Of a DNA stretch of 5,679 nucleotides, positions 1 through 5,679 are shown one piece after another. Source of the DNA: CAIRTT01 sp046075665. GTDB lineage: Bacteria > Armatimonadota > Armatimonadia > Armatimonadales > Armatimonadaceae. How positions within the stretch are numbered: position 1 is the first letter of the stretch; each line of letters starts with the position of its first letter. A program made the position numbers and the translations under genes. The notes below the pieces were generated by a model. It worked only from the letters and a program-made list of their open reading frames with translations, had not been told where the DNA came from and made no database searches. The DNA is taken from positions 1 to 5,679 of the forward strand of contig JBJTQN010000336.1 in the NCBI GenBank assembly GCA_046075665.1, given 5' to 3'.

Positions 1-1922
1 ACCACTTCATCTCCGTCTTCCTCCTTGCCGCGGTCCAGTCCGCTTCCTCTGGATCACGCTTTCTAACTATCCTCCGAGATCTCTACTCCACACTTCCCGG
101 CTACCTTGCGGGTGCCGCCATCGTCGCCGCAATCCGCATCGGCCTGCATCTATCCGGTGGCCGATACGAAGTGGTTTTGCCACTCATTGTCATCGCGGCA
201 CCGATCGGAATGCTTGTCCTTCGCGAGCAAAAACTTAAACGTGAGCTGGTCGAACGCAATGATGCTTTGGAAACGCTTCTTAAGTCGACCGTGGAGGCGT
301 TTGCACTGGCGATTGATGCAAAAGATAGATACACGCAAGAGCACATAGGCCGAGTCCGGAAGTTAGCGGTTGCCATTGCCAGACGTCTACGTCTCTCAGA
401 TGCTGACGTACAAGCAATTGAGATTGGTGCTGCGCTTCACGATGTCGGCAAGCTTGGAATCCCCGAACATATACTAAACAAGCCCGGTCGCCTTACGGAT
501 GATGAGTTCGCTTTGGTCAAGAAACATGCCGAAATAGGTGCTCGCATCCTTGAGCCGGTTAACTTCCCCGGACCCGTGATGGGTGTCGTCAAGCATCACC
601 ACGAGAAGTGGGATGGCAGCGGGTACCCGGATGGTTTGGTAGGACAGGAGATACCCCTCGGAGGGCGTATTCTAGCTGTGGCGGATGTCTACGATGCTCT
701 TACATCGGATCGACCCTACCGTGAAGGCTGGACACATGAACGAGCTCTCTTACACATCCAAGACTCAACCGGCACACACTTTGACCCGACCGTCGTCGCT
801 GCATTCGAGCAAGTTATTGTTGAAAATCCAAGCCTCGCTGCCATTACCGTACGACCCGATGCAGTGTCAACCGAAGTCGCTACAGCTATCAATCGGGCAT
901 CCTTTGAATACACGACAATCTTTGAAGTTTCTCAAGTACTCTCGACCATCCGGGATGTCAGAGAAACGACCGACATGGTAGCTGAACGAATTCGTATTCT
1001 GTTCCAGGCGGACACCTGCGCCATCATCCTGCGATCCGGGAGTATTGCACGCGCCGTTAGTGTCAGTGGTATGAATTCGGACTTCTTCAATGCCGCACGG
1101 ATTGATCGAAGAACGGGACCTACATTCAAGACCATCGAATCTGGTATGGGCTATGTTGGGGACTATGACTCAACTGATCTGATGCTTCAGGCGGCAACGG
1201 CAGCTTGGTTTGTGCCCCGAACCGCCATCGTCGCCCCGATGGAAGTAAATGGCCGAGTGGTCGGCACCATCAATCTATATCATCAACGGTTGGGAGGCTT
1301 TGACGACGAAGACCTTCGAATCCTAACAAATGTTGGCGGATTTGTTGCTCGAGGCATTGACAATGCGAATGAGCTTGAAGAACACCGTGAATCTGCCATC
1401 ACAGATGTATTGACCGGTCTGCGAAACGCGCGTTACTTTACCACAGTCGTTGAACGAGCTGTGGTGCGTGCCGAAGCATCAAGCGTGCCATTTTCAATCC
1501 TGATGCTGGATCTCGATAACTTTAAGAAAGTCAATGATACCTACGGACATGTTTTTGGCAACGAGGTACTTAAGTCTCTTGGGAATACCGTTGACTCTGT
1601 ACTGCGGGATAAGGATGTCGTGGCGCGTTACGCTGGAGATGAATTTGTCGTCTTACTGCCTGACACAGATAAGTCATCAGCTAAACACATCGCTCAGCGC
1701 CTAAATGCAGCCATCTCAGAAATGTCACTTACCCACATCGGGGAAACGACGCAGCGTGTGTCGATTTCTGCAAGTATTGGCGTCGCGATGTTCCCCGAGC
1801 ATGGCAATGATCTTGAATCGCTGTTACACCATGCCGACTGTGCTATGTATGAGAGCAAGGCTGGAAAACGTAACACTAAACCCATTGCACAAGTAGAAGC
1901 ATCGGTCAAACAGGCCGCTTAG
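1..1922 (+). CDS. Membrane-anchored HD-GYP / GAF / GGDEF cyclic-di-GMP turnover protein, 5'-truncated by window edge
   Basis: This protein probably both makes c-di-GMP (GGDEF, from two GTP) and degrades it (HD-GYP) at the inner face of the membrane. Residues are counted from the first whole codon at base 3; 639 are visible. Hydrophobic stretches at about 2-11, 33-50 and 57-73 look like the end of a multi-pass membrane domain. HD-GYP spans about 94-271, with HDVGK (146-150), HHE (199-201), D204 and GYP (207-209), plus the family's ADVYDALTSDRPYR block and GTHFDP. A GAF-like sensor fold follows at about 300-450. GGDEF spans about 461-624, with DVLTGL, the DLDNFKKVND metal-binding segment, AGDEF (544-548) in place of GGDEF, and an RxxD inhibitory site (R535, D538) exactly five residues upstream. 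The frame has no stop back to base 1, so the GTG at 171 is only an internal codon and the true start is off the window. Domain calls are strong. Which activity dominates in vivo is not visible. Confidence 0.93.
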   Translation, partial: HFISVFLLAAVQSASSGSRFLTILRDLYSTLPGYLAGAAIVAAIRIGLHLSGGRYEVVLPLIVIAAPIGMLVLREQKLKRELVERNDALETLLKSTVEAFALAIDAKDRYTQEHIGRVRKLAVAIARRLRLSDADVQAIEIGAALHDVGKLGIPEHILNKPGRLTDDEFALVKKHAEIGARILEPVNFPGPVMGVVKHHHEKWDGSGYPDGLVGQEIPLGGRILAVADVYDALTSDRPYREGWTHERALLHIQDSTGTHFDPTVVAAFEQVIVENPSLAAITVRPDAVSTEVATAINRASFEYTTIFEVSQVLSTIRDVRETTDMVAERIRILFQADTCAIILRSGSIARAVSVSGMNSDFFNAARIDRRTGPTFKTIESGMGYVGDYDSTDLMLQAATAAWFVPRTAIVAPMEVNGRVVGTINLYHQRLGGFDDEDLRILTNVGGFVARGIDNANELEEHRESAITDVLTGLRNARYFTTVVERAVVRAEASSVPFSILMLDLDNFKKVNDTYGHVFGNEVLKSLGNTVDSVLRDKDVVARYAGDEFVVLLPDTDKSSAKHIAQRLNAAISEMSLTHIGETTQRVSISASIGVAMFPEHGNDLESLLHHADCAMYESKAGKRNTKPIAQVEASVKQAA

Positions 1923-1947
1923 TCGCTCTTTTGACTTACACGACTAA
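1919..1947. repeat. 7-bp inverted repeat at the convergent gene junction
   Basis: TTAGTCG (1919-1925) and CGACTAA (1941-1947) are perfect reverse complements separated by 15 bases. The left arm contains the TAG stop of the c-di-GMP gene. It could fold as a weak stem-loop at the 3' end of that transcript. The stem is short and not GC-rich, and no U-tract follows on either strand, so it is not a standard intrinsic terminator. It may be chance. No better terminator is visible in the 49-base spacer between the two converging genes. Confidence 0.3.
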
Positions 1948-1971
1948 TATGACCCTGAACGCAGTATAGAC

Positions 1972-3990
1972 TTACAGACTCGCAACGACGTCATCCGGTA
2001 AGCTGGCAATGAATGTGGCTTCGTCAATCACCGGGACACCTAGTGACTCTGCTTTAGCAAGCTTTGATCCAGCCCCGGGACCTGCCACAAGGCAGGTTGT
2101 CTTTTTGCTTACGGAACCTGTTGCCGTACCGCCCAGAGATCGTACCAGCGCCTCTGCACCCTCTCTGGTAAGGTGCTCGAGCGCACCAGTAAACACGTAA
2201 ACCTGCCCGGCAAGGATGTCCCGTGACACGGGGACTACTGCATCTTCGACATCAACACCCGCTGACAAAATGTCATCAATGGTCTCCTGGTGCCGGGAAA
2301 ACCACTCCGTTACCGACTCAGCCGTACTTAGCCCAATCTCATGAACTTTGACCAGCTCATCTGCACTCGCGCCCCTGATTGCTGCAAGCGTTCCAAAGTG
2401 GTTTGCAAGAATTTCAGATGCACGCTCTCCTATATGCCGTATACCCAAGGCATAAATAAATCTAGACAAGCTTACTTTTCGGCTGGAGTTGATTCCGGAT
2501 ATCAAATTATCAACCAACTTTGGACCCATGCGGTCTAATCCCAATAACTGTTCGGGTGTAATCCGAAATATGTCAGCGGCACTCGTCACAATCCCAGCAT
2601 CAATCATCTGTGCAAGCCGCTCTCCACCAAGGCCATCGATGTTAAACGCTAATCGACTGACAAAGTGCTCAAGGCGCGTCTGTAACTGAGCTGGACACTC
2701 CGATACATTTGGGCAACGGATAACCGCTTCGCCATCCGGGCGGATCAGCTCCGTGCCGCAGCTTGGACAAAATGGTGGAATTACATACGGCTCGGATGAT
2801 TCTGGGCGATGAGAAAGTACAACCGACACAACCTCAGGTATGACTTCACCAGCACGTTGGATGACAACAGTGTCTCCAACACGAACATCCTTGCGGTCAA
2901 TCTCACTCTGGTTATGCAACGTCGCACGGCTTACCGTTACGCCGGCGCAGACAACAGGACGTAACTTTGCAAGTGGTGTCACTGCACCAGTACGACCAAC
3001 CTGCACCAAAATGTCTTCAACAATGGTCTCAACCTGCTGAGCCGGATACTTGTAGGCAATTGCCCAGCGTGGTGCACGCGCCACAGCACCGAGTCGACGC
3101 TGCATATCGGCATCGTTGACCTTTACAACCATCCCGTCAGTATCGTAAGGCAAGCCACGCCGGAGTTCTTCCCAACTGACGATGTGCGCGATGACTTCAT
3201 CGATACCCTTGCAGAGACGAACATGGCCATCGGTATGGAGTCCAGCTGTCTGGAGCCAGTTCAGGAGCGCGGTTTGGGATGGCAATTCGGACGCTGAACT
3301 TTCACCAACGCCATAAAACGCAGCCGAAAGTCGTCGCTCGGCAGTGATCTTTGGATCCTGCTGTCGGAGCGAGCCGGCAGCCGCATTCCGCGGATTGGCA
3401 AATGTCGACTCTCCTGCCGCATCCCGTAAGTCGTTTATTCGCTTGAACTCATTGTGCGGCAAATAAACTTCGCCACGGACTTCAATAAACTCTGGCACAT
3501 CATCCACAGCGAGCCGGAGCGGCACGCTCCTAATTGTACGGACGTTTGCTGTTATATCCTCACCTGTTGTGCCATCCCCGCGTGTCGCCGCACGGGTAAG
3601 CACTCCACTTACATAAGTCAGACTGACGGCAAGGCCATCCAGCTTCAGCTCACAACAATAGTCAATCGCTTCCGATGCATCAAGTTCGAGAAAGCGCTTT
3701 ACACGTGCATCAAATTCGACGAGCTCCGCTGCACTGAAAGCATTGGCAAGAGACAGCATCGGACGACCGTGCGTAACTTCGGAGAAGCCGCCACTAAGCG
3801 GTGCGCCTACTCGCTGTGTTGGCGAATCATTGGTGACAAACGCAGGGTTTTCAGCCTCGAGAGAAATAAGCTCATGGAGAAGGCCATCGTATTCGGCATC
3901 GGAAATGTTAGGTGCATCGTGGATGTAATAAAGCGTGTTGTGCTGGGCAATTTCACTGCGCAGCCAGTCAATTCGTTCCTTTACATCCAT
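1972..3990 (-). CDS. ligA: NAD-dependent DNA ligase LigA
   Basis: LigA seals nicks between Okazaki fragments and in repair, using NAD+ to adenylate its own lysine. The protein is complete at 672 residues, the usual length. Domain Ia (YYIHDAP..DAEYD, 21-35) binds the NMN part of NAD+. The adenylation domain carries catalytic K116 in CELKLDGLAVSL, then RGEVYLP (E174), NPRNAAAGSLRQ (200-210), DGMVVKV (K290) and AYKYPA (K314). The OB fold holds VGRTGAVTPLAKL and GDTVVIQRAGEVIPEV. Four zinc cysteines are present at 408, 411, 426 and 432. Helix-hairpin-helix repeats follow (about 440-585), and a C-terminal BRCT domain (about 592-668) has the expected VFTG and LVAGPGAGSKLAKA motifs. The ATG at 3990 is preceded by GAGGA at a proper distance and begins at the conserved N-terminal helix. 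The gene converges on the c-di-GMP gene and diverges from hpt. No key residue is missing. Confidence 0.98.
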   Translation of the reverse strand: MDVKERIDWLRSEIAQHNTLYYIHDAPNISDAEYDGLLHELISLEAENPAFVTNDSPTQRVGAPLSGGFSEVTHGRPMLSLANAFSAAELVEFDARVKRFLELDASEAIDYCCELKLDGLAVSLTYVSGVLTRAATRGDGTTGEDITANVRTIRSVPLRLAVDDVPEFIEVRGEVYLPHNEFKRINDLRDAAGESTFANPRNAAAGSLRQQDPKITAERRLSAAFYGVGESSASELPSQTALLNWLQTAGLHTDGHVRLCKGIDEVIAHIVSWEELRRGLPYDTDGMVVKVNDADMQRRLGAVARAPRWAIAYKYPAQQVETIVEDILVQVGRTGAVTPLAKLRPVVCAGVTVSRATLHNQSEIDRKDVRVGDTVVIQRAGEVIPEVVSVVLSHRPESSEPYVIPPFCPSCGTELIRPDGEAVIRCPNVSECPAQLQTRLEHFVSRLAFNIDGLGGERLAQMIDAGIVTSAADIFRITPEQLLGLDRMGPKLVDNLISGINSSRKVSLSRFIYALGIRHIGERASEILANHFGTLAAIRGASADELVKVHEIGLSTAESVTEWFSRHQETIDDILSAGVDVEDAVVPVSRDILAGQVYVFTGALEHLTREGAEALVRSLGGTATGSVSKKTTCLVAGPGAGSKLAKAESLGVPVIDEATFIASLPDDVVASL

Positions 3991-3997
3991 TTGAATT

Positions 3998-4003
3998 ATC
4001 CTC
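3998..4003 (-). promoter_or_regulatory. Ribosome binding site of ligA
   Basis: Read on the minus strand this is GAGGAT, ending seven bases before the ATG at 3990. It supports that ATG as the ligA start. Confidence 0.7.
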
Positions 4004-4119
4004 GTTTATATTCTACAAGCGAATCATTCGACCGATTCACATCACGATGCCTATGCTCGGTACCTTTCACCCATCATCATTGATAACTCGCCTGACTACT
4101 AATCGTACAGAAAGCGGCA

Positions 4120-4128
4120 ATTATTACA
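4120..4128 (-). promoter_or_regulatory. Candidate extended -10 promoter element for ligA
   Basis: On the minus strand this reads TGTAATAAT: a TGn extension followed by AATAAT, a five-of-six match to TATAAT. A CTGACA hexamer lies upstream (4147-4152, minus), but the 21-base gap is longer than the usual 16-18, so a normal -35 is not supported. Transcription from here would leave a leader of roughly 120 bases before ligA. AT-rich sequence makes chance matches easy, so this is a weak call. Confidence 0.2.
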
Positions 4129-4149
4129 AAAATCGAAACAATTTTTTGT
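4126..4149. repeat. AT-rich inverted repeat in the divergent spacer
   Basis: ACAAAAA (4126-4132) and TTTTTGT (4143-4149) are perfect 7-base inverted arms around a 10-base centre. The position, between two divergent genes and overlapping the candidate ligA -10 element, would fit an operator or a bent AT-rich segment. The low sequence complexity means it may be only an A-tract and T-tract falling close together. Confidence 0.35.
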
Positions 4150-4198
4150 CAGTGGTGATGCATTCGGGGTCGCGTACAAGTCATCGCACTAAATGACG

Positions 4199-4204
4199 TA
4201 TAAC
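4199..4204 (+). promoter_or_regulatory. Candidate -10 element for the hpt operon
   Basis: TATAAC matches five of six bases of the sigma-70 -10 consensus and lies about 60 bases before the hpt start. The region 16-18 bases upstream has no good TTGACA match. TGACG (4194-4198) and CGTCA (4219-4223) form a small 5-base inverted pair around it. The call rests on one hexamer and its position only. Confidence 0.25.
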
Positions 4205-4253
4205 GATTACGAATTTCGCGTCACACTTCCGGGGCCATCCGGGATATTGACTC

Positions 4254-4260
4254 GGGGGGA
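4254..4260 (+). promoter_or_regulatory. Ribosome binding site of hpt
   Basis: GGGGGGA ends five bases before the ATG at 4266. This purine-rich site favours that ATG over the second in-frame ATG at 4275, which would give a protein three residues shorter. Confidence 0.6.
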
Positions 4261-4265
4261 ACGAG

Positions 4266-4817
4266 ATGGGTTTCATGGATCAAGATATCGAAAGCGTCCT
4301 GTTTAGCGCGGATGACATTAAATCAAGGGTTACAGACCTTGGTGCGGAGATTACCCGTGACTATCAGGGCCGACAACCTCACCTCGTCACCATCGTCAAA
4401 GGGTCTATCCCATTTCTTGCTGACCTGATGCGAAACATTGACCTTCCGCTTACGGTTGATCTCCTCGGCGTGTCGAGCTACTGCGGAACGCAGTCAAGTG
4501 GCGAAGCGAGGCTTACGAAAGACCTTGATGAGTCCATTGAAGGCAGGCACGTGATTGTTGTAGAAGATGTCATCGATACCGGTCTGACCCTCTCCTACGT
4601 ACTTCGTAACCTGCGGCAGCGAGCACCGGCAAGCCTAAGAGTCATCACGATGCTGGATAAGCCTGCTCGTCGCGAAGGAAAAGTAGAAGCAAATTATGTC
4701 GGGTTTACAATTCCTGACCATTTTGTTGTCGGATATGGTTTGGACTGGAACCAACAGTATAGGAATCTCCCGTATATAGGTGTGCTGAAGCGCGATGTCT
4801 ATGCGCCGGCCGAATAG
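4266..4817 (+). CDS. hpt: Hypoxanthine phosphoribosyltransferase
   Basis: This cytoplasmic purine-salvage enzyme joins hypoxanthine (often also guanine) to PRPP, giving IMP or GMP and pyrophosphate. Its 183 residues are typical for bacterial Hpt. The fold is visible in order: an N-terminal segment resembling the family's start (VLFSADDIKSRVTDLGAEIT), the KGS loop at 45-47, the flexible-loop region SSYCGTQSSG (70-79) followed by KDLD, the PRPP-binding loop VVEDVIDTGLTL (98-109) with the paired acidic residues E100 and D101, the base-contacting DKP (131-133), and the C-terminal IPDHFVVGYGLDW (149-161). It heads a tight unit: the next gene starts 12 bases after its stop, and maf follows that. 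The start is chosen for the GGGGGGA site; the alternative ATG at 4275 cannot be excluded. Substrate preference between hypoxanthine and guanine is not readable from the sequence. Confidence 0.95.
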   Translation: MGFMDQDIESVLFSADDIKSRVTDLGAEITRDYQGRQPHLVTIVKGSIPFLADLMRNIDLPLTVDLLGVSSYCGTQSSGEARLTKDLDESIEGRHVIVVEDVIDTGLTLSYVLRNLRQRAPASLRVITMLDKPARREGKVEANYVGFTIPDHFVVGYGLDWNQQYRNLPYIGVLKRDVYAPAE

Positions 4818-4821
4818 GGAG
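4818..4821 (+). promoter_or_regulatory. Ribosome binding site of the hpt-maf linker gene
   Basis: GGAG directly follows the hpt stop codon and lies eight bases before the ATG at 4830. Its presence is one of the main reasons to treat the small downstream frame as a real gene translated with hpt. Confidence 0.6.
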
Positions 4822-4829
4822 TAGGCGGT

Positions 4830-5267
4830 ATGTCAAACGATAATCACGATCAACCGGATAATGGGGATGTTCAACCTGGTGGACTACGTCCGCCTAGCGC
4901 CGAGCGTATAGCGGATGTAACCCTCGGGGCGGGTGTTGCTGCAATTGAAAAACTGGAACAGGTAGCGGGCGAACTGGATAACCGTATCCGCCACGCGCTC
5001 GCCGATGCTCCTCAATTTGTGGAAACACTCGAAGAAAAGGGGCGTCCAATACGTGACCGTATCTTGAATGTGCTACGTCAACGCCCAACGGTAGCGGATG
5101 TATTCTCAGCAGCAGCCCGCACCGAAGCGCCATCTGATGACAAGATGACTGAGTTGGAGCAACGCGTGATGGAGCTTGAACGCGAGCATGCTGAAACGGA
5201 AGCCGACACTACAGATGTAGCATCTGAGCAACACCCGGTTAACCCAATCAACGACACCAACGCATGA
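4830..5267 (+). CDS. Hypothetical protein, helical with a coiled-coil segment, between hpt and maf
   Basis: I do not recognise this 145-residue protein. Residues 1-24 are polar and probably disordered (many N, D, Q, P, G). Residues 25-98 look like amphipathic helices, with AGVAAIEKLEQVAGELDNRI and a basic EEKGRPIRDRILNVLRQR stretch. Residues 105-122 (MTELEQRVMELEREH) fit a short coiled coil, followed by an acidic tail. There is no signal peptide, membrane span, cysteine pair or catalytic motif. The helical, charged, low-complexity design and the EEKG..RDR element loosely recall phasin-type granule-associated proteins, but this is an impression of composition, not a family assignment. Support for a real gene comes from the GGAG site, the 12-base gap to hpt, and the ATGA overlap with maf. 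It is probably co-transcribed with both. It may be a structural or scaffold-like protein; its function is unknown. Confidence 0.8.
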   Translation: MSNDNHDQPDNGDVQPGGLRPPSAERIADVTLGAGVAAIEKLEQVAGELDNRIRHALADAPQFVETLEEKGRPIRDRILNVLRQRPTVADVFSAAARTEAPSDDKMTELEQRVMELEREHAETEADTTDVASEQHPVNPINDTNA

Positions 5268-5679
5268 CGGCCACACTTTACTTGGCATCCGCCAGCCCTC
5301 GTAGGCAGGAACTAATTCGTTATCTTGGTATTGACCCGGTTGTCATTGTCAGTAACTTTGATGAAGCCAGCCTCGCACGTATCAAAGACCCGCTTGTGTA
5401 TGTAGAAGCGGCTGCACATGGAAAAGCAGCTGCCGTTGCCAACCTGCGTCCGGGGATTGTCATTGGTGTTGATACGGATGTTGTATGCCCTGATGGACAG
5501 ATTCTTGGGAAACCTGACAGTGTCGATGATGCAGTACGCATGCTGAAGCATCTTTCAGGGCGAACGCACACTGTCCACTCTGCTATCGTTCTCGTTGACT
5601 CCACAGCGGTTCCCCATCGTGTGCTCTCTGAGGTAACGACAACAAAGGTGACATTTGCAGATATCCCAGATGACCAGAT
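5264..5679 (+). CDS. maf: Maf family nucleotide pyrophosphatase, 3'-truncated by window edge
   Basis: Maf/YhdE-type enzymes hydrolyse NTPs (dTTP and UTP, or modified bases, depending on subfamily) to monophosphate and pyrophosphate. They act as house-cleaning enzymes and are historically linked to septum inhibition. The 138 visible codons cover about two thirds of the usual length of roughly 190-200 residues. They show the N-terminal LASASPRRQEL (7-17) with S9, R13 and R14, then FDE (32-34), HGK with K54, the GVDTDVV block with D70, LGKP with K83, and LSGRTHTVHSAIVL. Those are the recognised catalytic and binding positions of the family. The DT block usually reads GADT-V-V, so the V69 and D72 variants are mildly unusual. 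The ATG at 5264 overlaps the TGA of the preceding gene (ATGA) and has no clear Shine-Dalgarno of its own, suggesting translational coupling. The frame stays open to the last base. The part that helps separate dTTP/UTP from m7GTP-type subfamilies is largely missing. Confidence 0.93.
   Translation, partial: MTATLYLASASPRRQELIRYLGIDPVVIVSNFDEASLARIKDPLVYVEAAAHGKAAAVANLRPGIVIGVDTDVVCPDGQILGKPDSVDDAVRMLKHLSGRTHTVHSAIVLVDSTAVPHRVLSEVTTTKVTFADIPDDQ

Larger units (their letters stand above)
3991..4265. other. Divergent intergenic region between ligA and hpt
   Basis: These 275 bases lie between the starts of two divergent genes, so promoters for both must be here or overlap the gene ends. They are more AT-rich in the middle (about 4118-4149) than the flanking genes. 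I see a ribosome binding site at each end, one weak -10-like hexamer for each direction, an AT-rich inverted repeat (4126-4149) and a TCCGGG direct repeat just upstream of hpt. There is no convincing small gene, recognisable riboswitch or intrinsic terminator. The reading frames that cross it are continuations of antisense frames from ligA. Confidence 0.6.

Noticed and set aside
4010..4015. TAGAAT on the minus strand as a -10 box for ligA.
   Set aside because: Transcription would start at or within the ligA ribosome binding site, and no -35 match exists at normal spacing.
4021..4038. GAATC / GATTC inverted arms as a possible operator.
   Set aside because: The arms are only five bases, which is expected by chance in a spacer of this size. 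No second copy supports it.
3454..4083. A 209-codon plus-strand frame antisense to the ligA 5' end, reaching into the spacer.
   Set aside because: It lies almost wholly opposite a well-supported ligA. The product is cysteine-rich with no recognisable domain, and it begins at a GTG inside ligA. It is explained as an open antisense frame.
4146..4151. TTGTCA as a -35 box for hpt.
   Set aside because: No -10-like hexamer occurs 16-18 bases downstream; the sequence there is GC-rich (ggtcgcgt).
3912..4196. A 94-codon plus-strand frame crossing the ligA start and the divergent spacer.
   Set aside because: It begins inside ligA on the opposite strand and has no domain or plausible protein composition. 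It also covers the region where promoters are expected.
5312..5604. Minus-strand frames of 79 and 94 codons opposite the right end.
   Set aside because: They are antisense to maf, whose conserved motifs run through the same bases on the plus strand. The proteins show nothing recognisable.
1..5679. Search for CRISPR repeats, mobile-element ends, tRNA or rRNA genes and toxin-antitoxin pairs.
   Set aside because: No regularly spaced repeats, transposase or integrase motifs, or cloverleaf-like sequence were seen by eye. All long stretches are explained by the five genes.

Overview
The window is ordinary bacterial chromosome: densely coded, roughly half GC, with no transposase, integrase, CRISPR array, tRNA, rRNA or phage gene that I can recognise. 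The lineage cannot be fixed from the sequence alone. NAD-dependent ligase, Maf and a HD-GYP/GGDEF protein together simply say Bacteria. Shine-Dalgarno sites (GAGG, GGAG, GGGGGGA) precede the start codons of three genes.

Layout. (1) Bases 1-1922, plus strand: the 3' part of a membrane-anchored cyclic-di-GMP turnover protein (transmembrane region, HD-GYP phosphodiesterase, GAF, GGDEF). The frame is open to the left edge, so the true start lies outside the window. (2) Bases 1923-1971: a short convergent spacer containing a 7-bp inverted repeat. (3) Bases 1972-3990, minus strand: a complete ligA, the NAD-dependent DNA ligase. (4) Bases 3991-4265: a divergent intergenic region with ribosome binding sites at both ends, weak promoter candidates and small repeats. 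(5) Bases 4266-5679, plus strand: a compact three-gene unit of hpt (hypoxanthine phosphoribosyltransferase), a 145-residue protein of unknown function, and the 5' part of maf. Maf overlaps the preceding gene by an ATGA junction and runs off the right edge.

How the genes relate. hpt and maf both act on nucleotides: purine salvage, and pyrophosphohydrolysis of non-canonical or selected NTPs. ligA seals nicks in replication and repair on the opposite strand. The c-di-GMP protein is a separate signalling gene that converges on ligA. The small protein between hpt and maf is the least explained item. Its helical, charged, coiled-coil make-up vaguely resembles phasin-type proteins, but I cannot assign a function.

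I found no convincing previously undescribed system. The points most worth checking are the bifunctional c-di-GMP enzyme with apparently intact sites in both opposing domains, the unknown hpt-maf linker gene, and the unexplained repeats in the 275-bp divergent spacer.
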